DNA of 17,222 bases from Betaproteobacteria bacterium (GCA_025355395.1 JANXZT010000395.1:1-17222), one strand, 5' to 3'. Positions 1 through 7,466 are shown, counted from the first letter of the stretch. The notes: generated from the sequence alone by a model not told the origin. Numbers and translations are program-made.

Positions 1-207
1 GGTTGCCGGTGCCCGGCGTACAATGAAATCGAGGGATGCAAATGAATAGGTTGGTTACGCATGCGCCGCGTATGAGATTGCGCACCAGAGGAACAAGCTC
101 TCCGCTTGCCGGCGTGTAGCCAATTTCCGGTAGGCAGTCGAGGCGCAACTCGCAGCGATGCACTTTGGCAGGCGATGTTGCCGCTACGGCGGGACACGAG
201 GAGAAAC

Positions 208-519
208 ATGATGACCACACCACAACACCGGAAAACCGTGACGTCCCCCCATCCAGTGGACGCGGGTCTGCCGCACCCACGTAGCGTGCCCACCCTCGAG
301 CCGGAGACCGAAAGCGCACAGGATCCCGATCAACCTTTTGGCGAAGGCGCTCACGACGAGATCGATCCCGATTTGCGGCACCGCCTTATTAGCGAGGCGG
401 CCTACCATCTATATGCGGAGCGCGGTTACGCCGAGGGCTACGAAATCGACGACTGGCAGCAAGCCGAAGCCGCCGTCGACCACCTGCTGCTCAACCGCAA
501 GCCCTCGTCTGAAGGGTAA
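208..519 (+). CDS. DUF2934 domain protein
   Basis: A 103-aa soluble protein. The C-terminal half (about residues 54-95) carries the DUF2934 pattern: an AAYHLYAERG stretch, then a GYEIDDWQQAE motif and a short helix. The N-terminal half is Pro/Thr/Glu-rich and probably disordered. DUF2934 proteins are small and of unknown function, and are common in proteobacterial stress clusters. I chose the ATG at 208 because GAGGAG at 198-203 lies 4 nt upstream; the frame is open to 106, but that extension is low-complexity and has no good ribosome site. A second ATG directly follows at 211, better spaced from the ribosome site, and could be the real start. The domain assignment is fairly sure; the role is unknown. 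Confidence 0.8.
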   Translation: MMTTPQHRKTVTSPHPVDAGLPHPRSVPTLEPETESAQDPDQPFGEGAHDEIDPDLRHRLISEAAYHLYAERGYAEGYEIDDWQQAEAAVDHLLLNRKPSSEG

Positions 520-535
520 GCCGAGGCGATGAACG

Positions 536-877
536 ATGGATGCACTCGTTGCACTCGTCGCCGCGGCAGGAACGACGCTATCGCGACGCAGCACACGGCT
601 GTTTCGGCGAGAACGATCGGGGGCACCCGTGCGCGGGCAAGGGGGCATCGCGCCGAGTGATCTCATGCGCGCAGTACCGGCCGGCAGCGCGGCGTTGCCG
701 AGGGAGTTCGCGTCGGCGCCGGTGACCGAGCCGGCCGCGGCGATTCCCGAGCGCTTCCGCAAGTTGTTCGAAGCGGCCTACGGGCCTCCGGCAGAGGCTC
801 TAATCACCGACATCCTGATTGCCGGGACTGCGCGTCCTGTTAGCCACTCAGGCCTCCCGTCGACTTCGGCACACTGA
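536..877 (+). CDS. Small hypothetical protein (doubtful)
   Basis: An open frame of 113 codons starting 16 nt after the DUF2934 gene. I do not recognise the product. The second half (about residues 62-100, with PERFRKLFEAAYGPPAEALI) has GC-rich third positions and amphipathic character like real protein. The first half is Arg/Ala/Ser-rich, as expected of a chance frame in GC-rich DNA. No convincing Shine-Dalgarno sequence was seen. It could be a real gene of the DUF2934 operon, a relic, or chance. Confidence 0.3.
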   Translation: MDALVALVAAAGTTLSRRSTRLFRRERSGAPVRGQGGIAPSDLMRAVPAGSAALPREFASAPVTEPAAAIPERFRKLFEAAYGPPAEALITDILIAGTARPVSHSGLPSTSAH

Positions 878-941
878 CGGTGCCTGCAGTTGGCGCCCGG
901 GTGCCTGCGAAACTAAGGGCCGTGCCCTTTCGCGAAGATAC

Positions 942-967
942 GCGGCCGATCTTTTCGGATCGGCCGC
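942..967. terminator. Perfect 10-bp hairpin between convergent genes
   Basis: GCGGCCGATC at 942-951 and its exact reverse complement at 958-967 enclose a 6-nt loop (TTTTCG). It lies between a plus-strand reading frame and the 3' end of the minus-strand BON gene, so it could end or protect transcripts from either side. There is no T-tract on either strand, so it is not a textbook intrinsic terminator. An mRNA-stabilising hairpin is equally possible. Confidence 0.4.
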
Positions 968-1045
968 CATACCTGCACCGCCATGCTAATCGCGCACCCG
1001 CATCGCAACCATTTCAGTCGCCAGTCACGCGATGCGCAACCGTGC

Positions 1046-1705
1046 TCATGGGTTGACCATCACGTTATTCTCTACCTTTGACACGCCCGGTGCCGCCCAC
1101 GCCGCCTGTTCGGCCTGCTCCCTCTCGTCCCAGGAATGAACGCTGCCACGCAGGATTACCTTGCTGTCGGTTGATTCCACCTTGATCTGGTTGGCGTCAA
1201 GTTGCGCGCGTCGCGCAAAGGCATTCTCGATCTTCGCCTTGACATCGGCAGCGCTTACCCGTGGCTTGATAGTGATGCTGTTGGTAACCCCCTTCACCCC
1301 CATCAGGTACTTGATGGCATACTCGACGGTATTCTTCTGATGTTGCCACTCGACTTCGCCCTCGAGCGTTACCCAACCGTTCTCAACCGTCACTTGAATG
1401 CGATCGGGGGGGACGGCCACATTGAAACGCAGGCCGCTTACCACCGAGTGGGCGATGTCCGTATCACTGCGTTCCGCCGCCCCTGGTAGCTTGATTGTCA
1501 GATCTTCTGCCACGGCCTTGACACCACGTACACGCTTTGATACGCGTTCGGCTTCCTTCTTTTGCCAGTAACTGATCACGGAGCCGCTGAGGGTCACGAC
1601 GCCATCCTTGACCGCAACACCGACCGCCGAAGGATCAATGCTCGGATCCCAATCGAGTTCCGCAATTACTTTTCGACGAATCTCACTGTCTTCTGTTTTA
1701 ATCAT
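1046..1705 (-). CDS. Triple BON-domain protein
   Basis: A 219-aa protein made of three BON domains in tandem: about residues 5-73, 82-150 and 152-219. Each has the pattern of a helix, a V-x-V-x-(D/N)-G-x-V-x-L-x-G-x-V strand pair (KDGVVTLSGSV, ENGWVTLEGEV, TDSKVILRGSV) and a GV-x-x-V-x-(N/D) closing strand (GVKAVAEDLTI, GVKGVTNSITI, GVSKVENNVMV). BON domains occur in OsmY and related stress proteins, and membrane or ligand binding has been proposed. No signal peptide is visible, so it is probably cytoplasmic, unlike OsmY. The start at 1705 is preceded by GGAG with a 7-nt gap; a longer reading from 1741 adds residues without a ribosome site. A degenerate operator-like site lies about 120 nt upstream. 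The domain call is confident; the exact function is open. Confidence 0.9.
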   Translation of the reverse strand: MIKTEDSEIRRKVIAELDWDPSIDPSAVGVAVKDGVVTLSGSVISYWQKKEAERVSKRVRGVKAVAEDLTIKLPGAAERSDTDIAHSVVSGLRFNVAVPPDRIQVTVENGWVTLEGEVEWQHQKNTVEYAIKYLMGVKGVTNSITIKPRVSAADVKAKIENAFARRAQLDANQIKVESTDSKVILRGSVHSWDEREQAEQAAWAAPGVSKVENNVMVNP

Positions 1706-1822
1706 GCTGATTCTCCAGTTGATGGAAATGACCATGCGCAATAGTCATGTCCACTCGCGCAAGTTGCACGGAGTTCGGGCAAATCGCCATGTCTACCCTA
1801 TCATCTGACGGGTGGCCGAGTT

Positions 1823-1836
1823 TTGATGTAACGCAA
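1823..1836 (-). promoter_or_regulatory. Degenerate FNR/Anr-like site upstream of BON gene
   Basis: Read on the minus strand this is TTGCG-N4-ATCAA, matching TTGAT-N4-ATCAA at 8 of 10 positions. It is centred about 124 nt before the BON start. A TAGGGT sequence sits near the expected class II -10 position. It is suggestive only because better sites control neighbouring genes. Confidence 0.3.
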
Positions 1837-1956
1837 CATCCTGTGCCGAACAACCCTCCGCAGAGGTGCTGCGATGGCCAGGCGCGAACGTCGTGCGCTC
1901 AAGAATCATCGGAAGTCTACGGTGACCGAGCGCGGCGGCGTTTCCTGACGCTTGCA

Positions 1957-2235
1957 ATGGAAGCGCTGCCCGGCACGCCGCTTCTCGCGCCAATCATGCG
2001 GTCGGGATGCCTGGTCGCCCCGACCCCAACGCTCGCCACGATTCGCGAGCACGTCCGAACCGAGCTCGCTAAGCTGCCAGAGCGACTGCGCTCGCTCGAT
2101 GATGGCGATCCGTACCCAGTCGAGATCACGCCGGCACTGCGCGATCTCGCTGCCGAGATCGACGCGCACACCTATTGCAGGGCACGCGAACTTGGACGAA
2201 CGCGACCAGGCGTCGGTACACCGTCGCGAGATTGA
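1957..2235 (+). pseudogene. Nicotinate phosphoribosyltransferase C-terminal relic
   Basis: About 70 codons (1957-2166) read like the tail of a nicotinate phosphoribosyltransferase: GTPLLAPIMRSGCLV, then an amphipathic helix REHVRTELAKLPERLRSL and PYPVEITPALRDLAAEID. The rest of the enzyme, including its catalytic core (normally 400 or more residues), is absent. The frame upstream to 1747 shows no resemblance to it. So this is a 3' remnant of an NAD-salvage gene, a family found in lxa-type low-oxygen clusters. The frame runs to a TGA at 2233-2235 that overlaps the next operator. The family call is from memory of the C-terminal pattern and moderately sure. Confidence 0.55.
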
Positions 2236-2245
2236 TATCGATCAA
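2232..2245 (+). promoter_or_regulatory. Perfect FNR/Anr box
   Basis: TTGAT-ATCG-ATCAA matches all ten defined positions of the FNR/Anr consensus. GATTAT at 2265-2270 (4 of 6 to the -10 consensus) lies about 29 bp centre to centre downstream, close to the spacing of a class II FNR-activated promoter. That puts a start site near 2278, about 40 nt before the BCAM0308-type gene. The seen match is exact; activation under low oxygen is inferred from the family. Confidence 0.75.
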
Positions 2246-2320
2246 CGAGCCGGGCTTTGTAAGCGATTATCATCGAAGCCAAGATGCCTCCATCTGCCGT
2301 TCTCACAGGGAGTAGAGACC

Positions 2321-2839
2321 TTGCCAAGACGCACACCGCCACCCACGCCGCACACTCCGCCCGGGGGTGTCACCCGGTACCGGGACCGCATTTTCGACGC
2401 CAAACGGCACGATCCCTATCAGGTCGCGGGAAAGTACGCTGAGCCAACGCGATGCAGCTCGTGTGGCGCCGTATTTCATCACGGCCGTTGGCAGTGGGCG
2501 AGCGCACCGCCAGGCGGCCACGTGGTGCTTTGCCCTGCTTGTCAGCGCATCCGCGATAAGCTTCCGGCCGGTGTGGTAACGCTGGAAGGTTTATTCGTCG
2601 CTGCACATCGGACTGAGCTCGTCCAGCTTGTCCGCAACGTAGCGGAACGCGAGCGCGAGGAACATCCGCTGAACCGGATCATGCAAATCGACGAAAGCGC
2701 CGACCGGGTGCAAGTCTCGACCACCGATATCCACTCACCTCAGCGTATCGGCGAAGCGCTCAAACGTGCCTACGACGGCGAGCTTAAACTGCAATACGCT
2801 GAGGACGAATACATGGTGCGCGTGCACTGGCGGCGATGA
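2321..2839 (+). CDS. BCAM0308 family protein
   Basis: A 172-aa protein with two cysteine pairs, CSSC (45-48) and CPAC (71-74), spaced like a zinc ribbon or treble-clef site. It follows a basic segment with RHDPYQ near the N-terminus. The C-terminal half has a helix VQLVRNVAEREREEHPLNRI and a DRVQVSTTDIHSPQRIGEAL segment, ending in strands as in BCAM0308 family members. The namesake lies in the B. cenocepacia low-oxygen-activated locus; its biochemical role is unknown. No ATG fits: the TTG at 2321 is in frame, preceded by GGGAG with an 8-nt gap, and gives the usual family length. The frame is open far upstream, but that part overlaps the pncB-like relic. A perfect FNR/Anr box is about 76 nt upstream. 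The next gene follows after 12 nt, so the two are probably co-transcribed. Confidence 0.8.
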   Translation: MPRRTPPPTPHTPPGGVTRYRDRIFDAKRHDPYQVAGKYAEPTRCSSCGAVFHHGRWQWASAPPGGHVVLCPACQRIRDKLPAGVVTLEGLFVAAHRTELVQLVRNVAEREREEHPLNRIMQIDESADRVQVSTTDIHSPQRIGEALKRAYDGELKLQYAEDEYMVRVHWRR

Positions 2840-2851
2840 GGCGCGACGCCG

Positions 2852-3112
2852 ATGCCCTGGACACTGCAGAGATTTCCGCTTGCAATGCGGCGCTTGTCGC
2901 TGGAAGTGCGCGTGAAGGCGATCGAAATCGCGAATGCGATGCTCGCGGAGGGCTACGGCGAAGGGCAGGCGATTCTGATGCCCTGGTGCCGGCAAAGAAA
3001 TGAGCATGGGGCGCGGACGATCGTTGCGCGGTTGAACGCCGCGACGCGGATCCGCGGCTACGGCGCGCGGCCTCACGTACGATGGCCTTACGGTAACAAG
3101 TCGGTTCGATGA
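2852..3112 (+). CDS. YdaT N-terminal-like small protein, C-terminus possibly frameshifted
   Basis: An 86-codon frame 12 nt after the BCAM0308 gene. The first 43 residues (MPWTLQRFPLAMRRLSLEVR, then KAIEIANAMLAEGYGEGQAI) match a small family known from the N-terminus of Bacillus YdaT and many proteobacterial proteins, which begin MPW and contain KAIEIANAL and EGxxEGxAI. Relatives normally continue with an Ala/Lys/Arg-rich helix ending near a Trp. Here the sequence after QAIL becomes Arg/Cys-rich and unlike the family. In another frame GKEMSMG appears at the right place, which hints at a frameshift near 2975. Function is unknown. Confidence 0.6.
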   Translation: MPWTLQRFPLAMRRLSLEVRVKAIEIANAMLAEGYGEGQAILMPWCRQRNEHGARTIVARLNAATRIRGYGARPHVRWPYGNKSVR

Positions 3113-3249
3113 AGTGAAAATCCGGCCAAGACAGGCACAAGCCAGACATCCAGCAGGCAGCGGCCCTGGGCTCGCAGATCAGCGTAGCGACAGTATGTGA
3201 ATTTTGCTGACCCAGGGCTTTGGCAAGAGAAGTGTTTTCGCCAATTTCG

Positions 3250-3747
3250 ATGTTTCGAATCGTCCAATTAACCTATCTCATGCTGCCAATCTATCTGGCG
3301 AACATGGCGGCTCCGTTTGCAAGGCATTGGCCCGGCTGGAATCACCCTGTAAGTCGACGCTGGTTGGGCAGTCACAAGACTGTGGTCGGTTTCGCGTTGG
3401 GCGTCGCCGCCGCGGTCGGTGCCACTTTTGTGCAGTTTCGTGCAGGCTGGTCCGGTAGCTTGATTCTTTATGACCAGTGGCTTCTGCTCGGTCTTGGATG
3501 CGGCATTGGTGCGCTCGGCGGAGACAGCATCAAGAGCTTGATCAAGCGCCGGCTTGGGATCGCTCCGGGGCGGTCATGGGTTCCGGCCGATCAGCTCGAC
3601 TTCATCGTGGGAGGATTGCTGGTTCTGTCATTCTGGGCGCGGCTGAGCTGGCTGGATGTCGTCAGCATTTTGGTGCTGAGTTTCGTCGGGGACATCGTTG
3701 TCAATCATCTGGCCTTTTACGTTGGAATCCGCGACACGAAATGGTAA
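3250..3747 (+). CDS. CDP-archaeol synthase (CarS/DUF46) family membrane protein
   Basis: A 165-aa integral membrane protein with about five hydrophobic segments. Family motifs appear in order: NMAAPF (18-23), LGSHKTVVG (39-47), GDSIKSLIKRR (91-101), PADQLDF (112-118) and a C-terminal VNHLAFYVGIRDTKW. In archaea CarS transfers CMP from CTP to digeranylgeranylglyceryl phosphate; the acidic GD...KRR and DQLD motifs are shared with bacterial CdsA-like enzymes and are all kept here. A bacterium makes no archaeol, so the substrate is probably another phosphorylated lipid alcohol (inference). The start is uncertain: ATG at 3250 gives a typical N-terminus, and a TTG at 3220 adds ten residues. No operator was seen in the roughly 140 nt upstream. 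Confidence 0.85.
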   Translation: MFRIVQLTYLMLPIYLANMAAPFARHWPGWNHPVSRRWLGSHKTVVGFALGVAAAVGATFVQFRAGWSGSLILYDQWLLLGLGCGIGALGGDSIKSLIKRRLGIAPGRSWVPADQLDFIVGGLLVLSFWARLSWLDVVSILVLSFVGDIVVNHLAFYVGIRDTKW

Positions 3748-3795
3748 TGCCCGCGAATCTAAACTTTTACGCATCTCGTCTTCCGCACTCGGTTC

Positions 3796-3944
3796 CTGAA
3801 TAACGGCCCGCTCGAGGATGTCGCCGCTGAAGCGCCAGTAACCGCTGGCAGCATCGCGTTTCGGGCGCAGCTGCCCACGCACCTTATAGCGCGTGACATG
3901 AGGCGCGACCCCACGCGGTTGGCCACTTCGCGCACATTCCTTGA
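3796..3944 (-). pseudogene. MerR-type HTH regulator relic
   Basis: Read on the minus strand, RNVREVANRV in one frame (about 3944-3912) continues as GVAPHVTRYKVRGQLRPKRD and then ASGYWRFSGDILERAV in another (3912-3796). Joined, this is the MerR-family N-terminal DNA-binding domain (helix-turn-helix, wing RPKRDAASGYWRFS, start of the second helix pair). There is a single frameshift near 3910-3912. The expected RYY after PHV has become RYK, and nothing after ERAVIQ resembles the dimerisation helix or sensor part, so the gene is truncated as well. Its former effector cannot be told. Confidence 0.65.
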
Positions 3945-4025
3945 GTCGAGACGGTGGCTCGTTACTCTTTCGGCATGGTCGATGACACACCTGGCTTTGT
4001 CGACGCTTCTAAGTTGTTCGCGCAA

Positions 4026-6716
4026 TCAATCCGGGCATGGCGGCGACAGCAAGTTAAACTTCAAGATTATTGTGCCTGTGTCCGAGTGGGTCACCGTGCC
4101 ACCGAAACGTCGCGTTAGACCAATGACGCGCTGGTTGCTGGTGAGGGCTTCACCCACAAGTTCCTTGGTTCCGCGGCTGCGGCAATAGTCAATAAGCTTC
4201 CTGAGGAGGATCGGACCGAGCCCTTGTCCTTTGATGTCGGACCGGACGATGATCGCAAATTCGGCGATCATGTTGTCCGGGTCCGTCACCGCGCGCACCA
4301 CTCCGAGCGTCTCGAAGCGACCGGGTTCGCACTCACGGGTCGCGATGAAAGCCATTTCTCGATCGTAGTCAATCTGCGTCAGCCGCGCGAGCTGAGAGCG
4401 CTGCAACTCACGCATCGGCATGAACACACGATAGCGGATATCCTCCAGGGCCAGTGCGTTGAAGAATTCCAAATGCTGCGTGCCGTCTTCGGGTTTGATC
4501 GGTCGTAGCAACACCTGCCGACCTTGCCAACTGATCCCTTGCTCGAGCTCCTCGGGATACGGACGAATTGCGAAGCGATCAACCCCCCTCCCAGCCGAGG
4601 CTACGACGCGCATGCGTGCATCGAGTGCAAGAACCCCTTGGTCGTCGGCCAGCAGCGGGTTGATGTCGAGTTCCGCAATCTCCGGAATGTCTGCAATCAA
4701 ATGTGACACCTGGATCAGCGTCCGGCTGATCGCACCAAGGTGTGCTGGCAATCGGTCGCGGTAGCCCGCGAGCAGCTTGGACACGCGCGTGCGGGAGATG
4801 AGATCGCGCGCCAAAACCATGTTGAGTGGCGGCAGTCCTACCGCCCGATCCGCGGTGATTTCCACGGCGGTTCCCCCTTGGCCAAAAAGAATGATCGGGC
4901 CGAAAACAGCATCCATGGTGACACCGACGATGAGTTCCTGGGCATTGGGCCGCCGTACCATGGTTTGTACAGTAAAGCCTCGTATGTTTGCCTTCGGCAG
5001 ATGCTCTTGCACCCGTCGGCGCATGGCTTGGGCGGCGGCGGCGACCGCATCCGCGTTCTCGAGGTTCAGGGCGACACCGCCAACGTCGGACTTGTGCGTA
5101 ATGTCTGGCGAGAAAATCTTGAGCGCAACCGGGAAGCCGATCTCGCGTGCGACCTTCACCGCCTCGTCCCCAGTCGTCACAATCCGGGTGTCGACCACGG
5201 GAATGCTATAGGCGGCGAGGACCGCCTTCGCTTCCGCCTCCGACAGCATCACCCGCCTCTCTGCGAGAGCATTCGTCACCACTGCGCGGGCCTGGTCGCG
5301 ATCGTGTTGCCATTCAGCCGAGCCCGAAGGGGGAGCCTCCATCAGCAAGTCCTGGTTGCGGCGATATTGCACCACCTGGAGAAACGCGCGTACCGCGTCT
5401 TCGGGAGTATCGAAGCTCGGAATGCCGGCTCGCGCGAAAATCGCGCGAGCTTGCTTCACCGCGTCCTCTCCAAGCCAGCACGCAAATACGTTGCGCCCAG
5501 CCTGTTTAGCTTCCGCCGCAGCCGCCGTCGCGATTTCCGCGCTCGGAACGATCGCAGTCGGCGCGTGAATGAACAATACCGCGTCGGACTGGGAATCCGC
5601 CAGAAGGATCCGCAGGGTCTGCACGTACCGCTCGGTCGGTGCGTCGCCGATGATGTCGACAGGATTGGCGCGCGACCAAGTCGGCGGCAGCATGGCGTCG
5701 AGGCTGCGCAATGTCGCCGGGGCTAGCGAGCTAAGTCGGCCTTGCCCGAGAATCAGAGCATCGGTCGCCATGACGCCGGGGCCGCCACCATTGGTCATGA
5801 TCGCCAGCCGGTCTCCGGTGAGCGGCCGCGCCCGTGCGAGTGTTTCCACGGCGTCAAAGAGTTCCTCCGTGGAGAACACCCGAAGCATTCCCGCGCGCCG
5901 AATGGCGGCATCGTAGACGTCATCGGATCCGGCAAGCGCGCCGGTGTGCGAGGTGGCGGCCTTCGCCCCTTCGGGCACGCGGCCGGCCTTGATTACAAGC
6001 ACCGGCTTATTGCGTGCTGCGGCCCGCGCCGCGGACATGAACTTACGTGCCGCCTTGATTGATTCGACATACAGCAGAATCGCGTGTGTCTCCGCATCGC
6101 TGCCGAGATAATCAAGCACATCACCAAAGTCCACATCGGCGCTATCGCCCAGTGAAATGAACTTTGAAAACCCGACCCCCCGAGACTTTGCCCAGTCAAG
6201 TACGGCCGTGACCAACGCTCCCGATTGCGATACGAACGCGATCTTGCCAGGGACGGCGCCGGTATGGGCAAAGCTCGCGTTGAGGCCAATCCCAGGAACA
6301 AGAAGGCCGACACAATTCGGTCCAAGGATGCGCAATAGATGAGGCCTCGAGGCGGCAAGCATTGCCTCCTTCAAGGTCACACCCTCGCGCTCCTGTAGAG
6401 CGCCAAGCCCGGCGGTAATGACTATCGCGGCTTTGGTGCCGCGTGTCCCGAGTTCGCCAATCAAGCCCGGCACCGTCGCGGGCGGCGTGCAAATAACGGC
6501 AAGCTCCGGTGTGACTGGCAGGCTCGCCACGGTCGGGTAGACCTTAATGCCCGCCAACTCGACGTGCTGCGGATTCACGGGCAAGACGGGCCCGGCGAAT
6601 CCTCCCTCGGCGAGATTTCGCAGCACAATGGCTCCGATGCTGCGCGGGTTCTCCGACGCGCCGATCACCGCAACGGATTGAGGTCGGAAAAGGTGCTCGA
6701 GATTTCTGATGCTCAT
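4026..6716 (-). CDS. NDP-forming acyl-CoA synthetase fused to GNAT acetyltransferase (Pat-like)
   Basis: An 896-aa fusion. It has a CoA-binding Rossmann domain (about 5-130, VIGAS at 17-21), a succinyl-CoA-ligase-like domain with LGPNCVGL (131-138) and TSHTGALAG (255-263), an ATP-grasp domain (about 490-705, GFPVALKIFSPDITHKSDVG region and AELDINPLL), and a C-terminal GNAT domain (about 735-890, acetyl-CoA loop KGQGLG at 829-834). His257 in SHTG sits where ADP-forming acetyl-CoA synthetases carry the phosphohistidine, so the ligase half may be active: acetyl-CoA + ADP + Pi to acetate + CoA + ATP, or the reverse. Enterobacterial Pat has the same layout and acetylates acetyl-CoA synthetase and other proteins on lysine. 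The start at 6716 (MSIRNLEHLF) gives the family N-terminus with only a weak GGG ribosome site; the frame is open to 6782. A stress-protein relic lies upstream in the same direction. Confidence 0.9.
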   Translation of the reverse strand: MSIRNLEHLFRPQSVAVIGASENPRSIGAIVLRNLAEGGFAGPVLPVNPQHVELAGIKVYPTVASLPVTPELAVICTPPATVPGLIGELGTRGTKAAIVITAGLGALQEREGVTLKEAMLAASRPHLLRILGPNCVGLLVPGIGLNASFAHTGAVPGKIAFVSQSGALVTAVLDWAKSRGVGFSKFISLGDSADVDFGDVLDYLGSDAETHAILLYVESIKAARKFMSAARAAARNKPVLVIKAGRVPEGAKAATSHTGALAGSDDVYDAAIRRAGMLRVFSTEELFDAVETLARARPLTGDRLAIMTNGGGPGVMATDALILGQGRLSSLAPATLRSLDAMLPPTWSRANPVDIIGDAPTERYVQTLRILLADSQSDAVLFIHAPTAIVPSAEIATAAAAEAKQAGRNVFACWLGEDAVKQARAIFARAGIPSFDTPEDAVRAFLQVVQYRRNQDLLMEAPPSGSAEWQHDRDQARAVVTNALAERRVMLSEAEAKAVLAAYSIPVVDTRIVTTGDEAVKVAREIGFPVALKIFSPDITHKSDVGGVALNLENADAVAAAAQAMRRRVQEHLPKANIRGFTVQTMVRRPNAQELIVGVTMDAVFGPIILFGQGGTAVEITADRAVGLPPLNMVLARDLISRTRVSKLLAGYRDRLPAHLGAISRTLIQVSHLIADIPEIAELDINPLLADDQGVLALDARMRVVASAGRGVDRFAIRPYPEELEQGISWQGRQVLLRPIKPEDGTQHLEFFNALALEDIRYRVFMPMRELQRSQLARLTQIDYDREMAFIATRECEPGRFETLGVVRAVTDPDNMIAEFAIIVRSDIKGQGLGPILLRKLIDYCRSRGTKELVGEALTSNQRVIGLTRRFGGTVTHSDTGTIILKFNLLSPPCPD

Positions 6717-6981
6717 CGTGGCGCCCGATGCGTTTGACAGCGTTTGATGATCGAGCTCTCGCAGTGACGTCCGCACAACCAATGGAGCTGAAGTTCGTAC
6801 GGTGCGACGGTCATGTCACCCGGACCGCCGAATCTCAGAAGGCGCTGTGCGTTCAGGAGCAGCACCAGCGCCGTTTGCCGCGGGCGGCCTTTGCTCTCTG
6901 TTGGTCGGTCTCCCTCCCCAGTGATCGCGAGCAAGCCACGTAGGGCATGACTTGAACTTGGCGGTTGGTCCTGTGCCTGCA

Positions 6982-7082
6982 ACGTAGACGGGCATTGTTC
7001 TCTTTGGCAAGTTTGATTGCTTCGTCAGGGCGTGTTGCGACAACGTTGATCCGTCGGTAGGTACAAAGATATTCGTGAACAT
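6982..7082 (-). pseudogene. Universal stress protein N-terminal relic
   Basis: An ATG at 7082 with GAGG 6 nt upstream opens MFTNIFVPTDGSTLSQHAL, the classic UspA-family first strand and ATP loop (VPTDGS). The reading then continues correctly only in the next frame, as DEAIKLAKENNARLR, consistent with loss of one base in the codon after the L of HAL (near 7028). After about 34 residues no further USP sequence is found in any frame down to the CoA ligase, so roughly three quarters of the domain is missing. The ancestral gene would have preceded the CoA ligase in one operon. Confidence 0.75.
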
Positions 7083-7186
7083 GACCGGCCTCGTTTGTCG
7101 GGAAGATTGTTCACGGCCGGCCCTCCGCCTCTCAACCCAGAACCCGCAGCTAGAACTTAGTTTGACCGGGCGCGAGGATAAGTACA

Positions 7187-7200
7187 TTGATCTGAGACAA
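7187..7200 (-). promoter_or_regulatory. Degenerate FNR/Anr-like site
   Basis: TTGAT-CTGA-GACAA matches the consensus at 8 of 10 positions. It is centred 111-112 nt upstream of the usp relic start, a distance that would allow a class II start site about 70 nt before the ATG. It is weak on its own, but lies 43 nt from a better site. Confidence 0.35.
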
Positions 7201-7229
7201 GAGCAGCCTGTCTGCCCGCTTCGGGCAGT

Positions 7230-7243
7230 TTGATCCGGGTCAA
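7230..7243 (-). promoter_or_regulatory. Near-perfect FNR/Anr box
   Basis: TTGAT-CCGG-GTCAA matches 9 of 10 consensus positions. It lies about 150 nt upstream of the minus-strand usp relic and CoA ligase. The orientation is not determined by a near-symmetric site, and no clear -10 element was seen at class II spacing either way. Confidence 0.55.
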
Positions 7244-7466
7244 TGCTGACGCCGGCGTGCACTTACGACAAGGGCACCTTTTGAAGGAAATCACTGCACC
7301 CGGCCGCGCCGGCGCTTGGGACCTGATTCGTTGCCTTCAGGTCCGCGTGGCTTGTCATTGGGTCTCCTCACAGCACAAACTGTGGGTGCGGACTACTTGC
7401 AATCGAGGCGGCACCGCCTCTTGCCGGCATGGGCACGGCCGGCCCCGGGCACGATCGCCTCACCGA

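Noticed and set aside
43..120. 25-codon frame with GAGGG upstream at the left end
   Set aside because: Too short, no conserved pattern, and it runs into the leader of the DUF2934 gene.
320..333. FNR-like match near the ATCAA in the DUF2934 gene
   Set aside because: The left half-site has two mismatches and it lies within coding sequence.
3163..3218. Inverted repeat GCCCTGGG / CCCAGGGC 40 nt apart before the CarS-like gene
   Set aside because: Eight-base arms with a long loop are expected by chance in GC-rich DNA; no regulator site recognised.
4740..5726. Plus-strand frame opposite the CoA ligase
   Set aside because: Antisense shadow, Arg/His-rich and without family features.
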